Below the pieces are notes generated by a model. That model saw nothing but the letters and a program-made list of their open reading frames with translations, did no database searches and had not been told where the DNA came from. The position numbers and the translations under genes are program-made. Shown here in pieces: positions 60,758 through 64,000 of a stretch of 64,000 nucleotides of DNA. How positions within the stretch are numbered: the stretch's first letter is position 1; each line of letters starts with the position of its first letter. Source of the DNA: Phoenix dactylifera (taxonomy: Eukaryota > Streptophyta > Magnoliopsida > Arecales > Arecaceae); NCBI RefSeq assembly GCF_009389715.1, contig NC_052407.1, forward strand, positions 5,645,154 through 5,709,153. The letters are read 5' to 3'.

Positions 60758-60807
60758 TAAGCCCAGCAGGTAAGAAGAGAAAAGAGCTCTGTTGAGGTAT
60801 TGTGATC

Positions 60808-63800
60808 ATGGGAAGGCTGGTTGCTAAGATCTGGGATGAGTCCAAAAGGATGTGGCAAATTGGAGGGGCTGCAATACTTACAGGAGTGTTGCAGTTCTCC
60901 CTTGGCTTTGTCACCGTCGCCTTCGTCGGGCATCTCGGAGATGTCGAGCTTGCTGCGGTCTCGATCGCACAGAATGTCATCGAAGGCTTCGCATATGGGA
61001 TTCTGGTAATCGATCCGCTGGTACCTATGAATCCACTGTGATTCTTTTGATTCCAGACTTCTCTCTTCTTATTTCAATTTTGTTTAGTCAGTTTTATAAA
61101 TCAAAGATGGAGAAATTCTTTATGGACACCATCAATGAGATTAGGACACAAAATTCATAAAATAAACTGAAAACTTTAGGCATATCTTGAGAGTTCTGAG
61201 TAGCAATTAATGATCGCTATAGAACATTTTACTTTGTTTTATCTGTTTTATGTTCTAATCTTCTGCATGGTGTCTATAAAAAATTTCTACAAAGATAGTC
61301 GTTCTTGCATCTTTCTTTATCTAGCTGCAAGGCATGTTTCATTACTCATATGGTGGTTGAAATTCGAAGCAGTCTTCTTTCGTGGGTTCATGCGTCCATG
61401 TTCATTCTCCATGACTCAAGATAGAGGAAAATATCCTTGACTGAACGCAAAACATTATAGAGAAAGGAAAGGTTAGTTTCTGTTTGAGCATATCCACAGG
61501 TCTTGATATCTGAAGCTGCGTCATGCGTCATCACAGGAGGCACCGTAGACGAGTTGTCACAATTCAGTAATATATAAAGTTCGACGTTATTTTATGGATT
61601 TATTTTCTATCAGTTGATAGCACAGGCCGGCACTATTTCGAAATTGAATAGTATTATCTATGATTGCAAAATCATACAATTCAGCAAAAAGAAATAATAT
61701 AATGTTGAAATGTCCATGTCCCATTTTATATAGCTCCGAAACATGTTAGGTGTCTCTGGTTCTTTTCTTAGAAGTTGATCCATCACCAACTCCATTGGAT
61801 TTTTATTTTTCTAAGACATGTTTATAACCTATTTAGAATTTACTTAGCAAATTAAATATAAACAGTGAGGATATGCAAATAACATAATAAAAGTTACAGA
61901 AACTTTTATTCAATTAAAAAAATTAATAAATAAAAATATACAAATAACATAATAAAAGTTAAAACAACAAGAAAAAAATTGTAAATTAGAATAAATAAAA
62001 TTTGTTGGCCATCTACCTTGTGATTTCTTTTTTTCAGAGAGGGTGAGGGCACCAAGAGAGAAATCGGGCCGGAATCAGACAAGGCTACCAAACTCCCGGC
62101 GACTTTATCAACTATACTAAGAAATAATTTATGAATGAGTATGCTATCTATGTTCTGAATCCAATAACATGTATCAATAGCATTGGAACACCTAAAATGA
62201 TAAAACCATTCACAGTTCTTCCATGATACACTAAGACACTAAATGAGCTGTTAGAGTAGGTATTCTTAGTTGACTGTGACTATTTATGTACACTTCATTC
62301 TAGTTAAGCTCTCAAAATGTTTGTGTGTATGTTTCTAATCAAGCATAAAGAATATATCATTCACCCTCATCTCCCTAGATTCGTGTGTATGAAACTCCTG
62401 CTCCATGATAATTTGAACAATGAGAAAAAAAATGGATTTGTATTAAAGTGAAAAAAAATGCATGCCATTACCAAAGTGGAGATTTAACAGGGGAAAGTTG
62501 TATCTTCTGCCAAAAATGTCCAGCACAAAATGTTATACTGCTCTACCGTATTAGGGAAAAAAAAAAAATCATAATCTGAACCATGCTAATTCTTGGTTGT
62601 CTGACCATCAATTTTTAGTCAAGTAATTGCTCATCATCTATCTGTAGCTAGGCATGGGGAGTGCCTTGGAAACACTCTGTGGCCAAGCTGTTGGCGCTGG
62701 ACAGCTTCACCTGCTAGGAGTCTACATGCAAAGATCATGGGTTATTTCTGGAGTCACAGCAATGGTTCTATCACCAGTTTATGTGTTCACATCACCCATA
62801 TTAAAGCTTGTTCGACAGTCGAAAGATATATCGGAAGTCGCAGGCAAATATGCTATATGGACAATCCCACAATTATATGCCTATGCCATGAATTTTCCTC
62901 TCCAGAAGTTTTTTCAATCTCAGAGCAAGGTCTGGGTCATGGCTTTGATTTCTGGGGTGGTTCTGGGCATCCATGTTCTGCTAAACTGGATTTTGGTAAT
63001 AAAAATGGGTCATGGGTTGCTGGGTGCAGCAATAGCTGTGAACATTTCTTGGTGGCTTATAAATTTGGGTCAGATGATTTATCTTGTATCTGGCTTTTTC
63101 CCTGAAGCATGGCAAGGCTTCTCTCTGTCAGCATTCCAGAACCTGGCAGCTTTCATCAAACTCTCACTTGCATCAGCAATAATGCTATGGTAAGTACCTA
63201 ATTCCAAAAATATGCACAGAAAAATGGCCAATATGCCTACTTTAAAATATCCAGATTCTCTACCTTTAACTAGACCAATTTGATTACAGCTTGGAGCTTT
63301 GGTATTACACTGCTGTTATTATTCTGGTGGGTTGTTTACAAAATCCTAAAATCGCAGTTGGTGCTATTTCTATCTGGTTAGATATTCTATCCTTTGAAGA
63401 TACCTGCTTCAAGAAATTTACTACTGTCTAAAACAACATAAAGTTTATATATTTTCTGAATTTACATTACAGTTCATATCAATCAGTCATGTAAGCATAG
63501 GATGTTTCTTTCTTCAAATGATCGAACATAAAATTTCCTTTAGCTGATCCATTGCCCATTATGTATGTTAGCATGAACTATCAACTTTGGGCGTTGATGA
63601 TTGCTCTGGGTTTCAGTGCTGCAGTCAGGTAGGCATTACCTCTTTTCAATTGTTTCCAGCTCCTGGTCATCAAAGAACTACTGCCACAGTTGAGTTGAAT
63701 ATATTGTTTGTTTCTTACTTAACAGCGTACGAGTATCAAATGAACTTGGAGCAAATCACCCAAAAGCAGCGAAGTTTGCAGTATTTGTTTCTGTTTCCAC

Positions 63801-63964
63801 ATCAGTCTTCTTTGGTCTCATTTTTATGGCCATAGTTCTCATCTTCAGAAAGCACACACCAAAGCTTTTCACAGATGTACCTGAACTGGTGAGAGAGACA
63901 TCCAAACTGGGATACCTTCTGGGTGCCACAATCTTTTTGAACAGCATTCAGCCTGTTCTCTCTG
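60808..63964 (+). CDS. MATE efflux transporter (DETOXIFICATION family), partial at right edge
   Basis: Exons in frame: 60808-61005, 62648-63189, 63290-63376, 63572-63628 and 63726-63964, all with GT...AG introns; the last donor is at 63965. About 374 residues are visible; the family is usually 450-500, so about 80-120 residues lie beyond the window. The MATE hallmark GMGSALETLCGQAVGAG spans the exon 1/2 junction. Further family blocks are IPQLYAYAMNFPLQKFFQSQ, NWILV, GAAIAVNISWWLI, and SVRVSNELGANHPKAAKF. Several membrane segments are evident. Plant MATE proteins export flavonoids, alkaloids, hormones or organic acids by H+ or Na+ antiport at the vacuole or plasma membrane; the substrate cannot be read from sequence. 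The N-terminus is short compared with many relatives but starts right before the first helix. Intron 1 is 1.64 kb. Confidence 0.92.
61006..62647 (+). other. MATE intron 1
   Basis: 1.64-kb AT-rich intron with GTAATC donor and CTGTAG acceptor. No nested gene was seen. Confidence 0.8.
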
Positions 63965-64000
63965 GTATAATCTCCCTACAATGCAAGAAACGATGCATTA

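Noticed and set aside
60314-60980. Overlapping minus-strand open frames upstream of and across MATE exon 1
   Set aside because: They lie in the 5' region of and antisense to the MATE gene and show no domain.

Overview
This is nuclear DNA from a flowering plant, most likely a monocot and possibly a palm or a related lineage. The reasons are intron-bearing plant genes, GC-rich single-exon genes beside AT-rich intergenic DNA, a chloroplast ndhF fragment, and many plant transposon families with recognisable hallmarks. The species cannot be fixed from the sequence alone. There are no bacterial-type operons, CRISPR arrays or phage.

Five protein-coding genes are supported. (1) An ELO-type (GNS1/SUR4) fatty-acid elongase-like protein lies at 1030-1950 on the minus strand as a single exon. 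(2) An RMA-type RING E3 ubiquitin ligase with a C-terminal membrane anchor lies at 17506-18186 on the plus strand; a 5'-leader intron ends just before it. (3) A GATL-type GT8 galacturonosyltransferase-like protein lies at 39590-40630 on the plus strand as a single exon. (4) The chloroplast cytochrome c biogenesis gene CCS1 lies at 51332-57520 on the plus strand, with 8 exons and a 585-residue product. (5) A MATE/DETOXIFICATION transporter begins at 60808 on the plus strand; five exons are visible and it runs off the right edge. These genes do not form a pathway. They are ordinary neighbours separated by repeats.

The rest is a layered record of transposition. At 9042-15978 there is a candidate Mutator-like (Pack-MULE-like) element with about 80-bp terminal inverted repeats and a 9-10 bp target-site duplication. 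It carries a BAHD acyltransferase pseudogene, which a decayed 4.9-kb Ty1/copia retrotransposon later split. Other elements are a tandem TRIM array (28226-28967) with related copies near 6.3 kb (inverted pair) and 58.2 kb; a non-autonomous LTR element with LTRs longer than its interior (46817-51210), whose truncated LTR ends about 120 bp before CCS1; a CACTA element with captured-gene-like content (41367-43048, TSD AAC); a tRNA-related SINE with an 8-bp TSD (34188-34508); a MITE family starting GGGCTCGTTTGGTTCGC (1-190, apparently nested, and 29682-30135); a LINE RNase H remnant (2645-3015); and a nuclear plastid insertion of ndhF (44542-44870).

The most unusual non-transposon signal is a gene-less, GC-rich island at about 33660-34040 with four perfect CACGTG motifs within 177 bp, next to a 76-bp tandem duplication. 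No clearly new multi-gene biological system was found. The best candidates for new description are the nested Pack-MULE/BAHD/copia locus, the TRIM family with tandem and inverted arrangements, and the G-box island.
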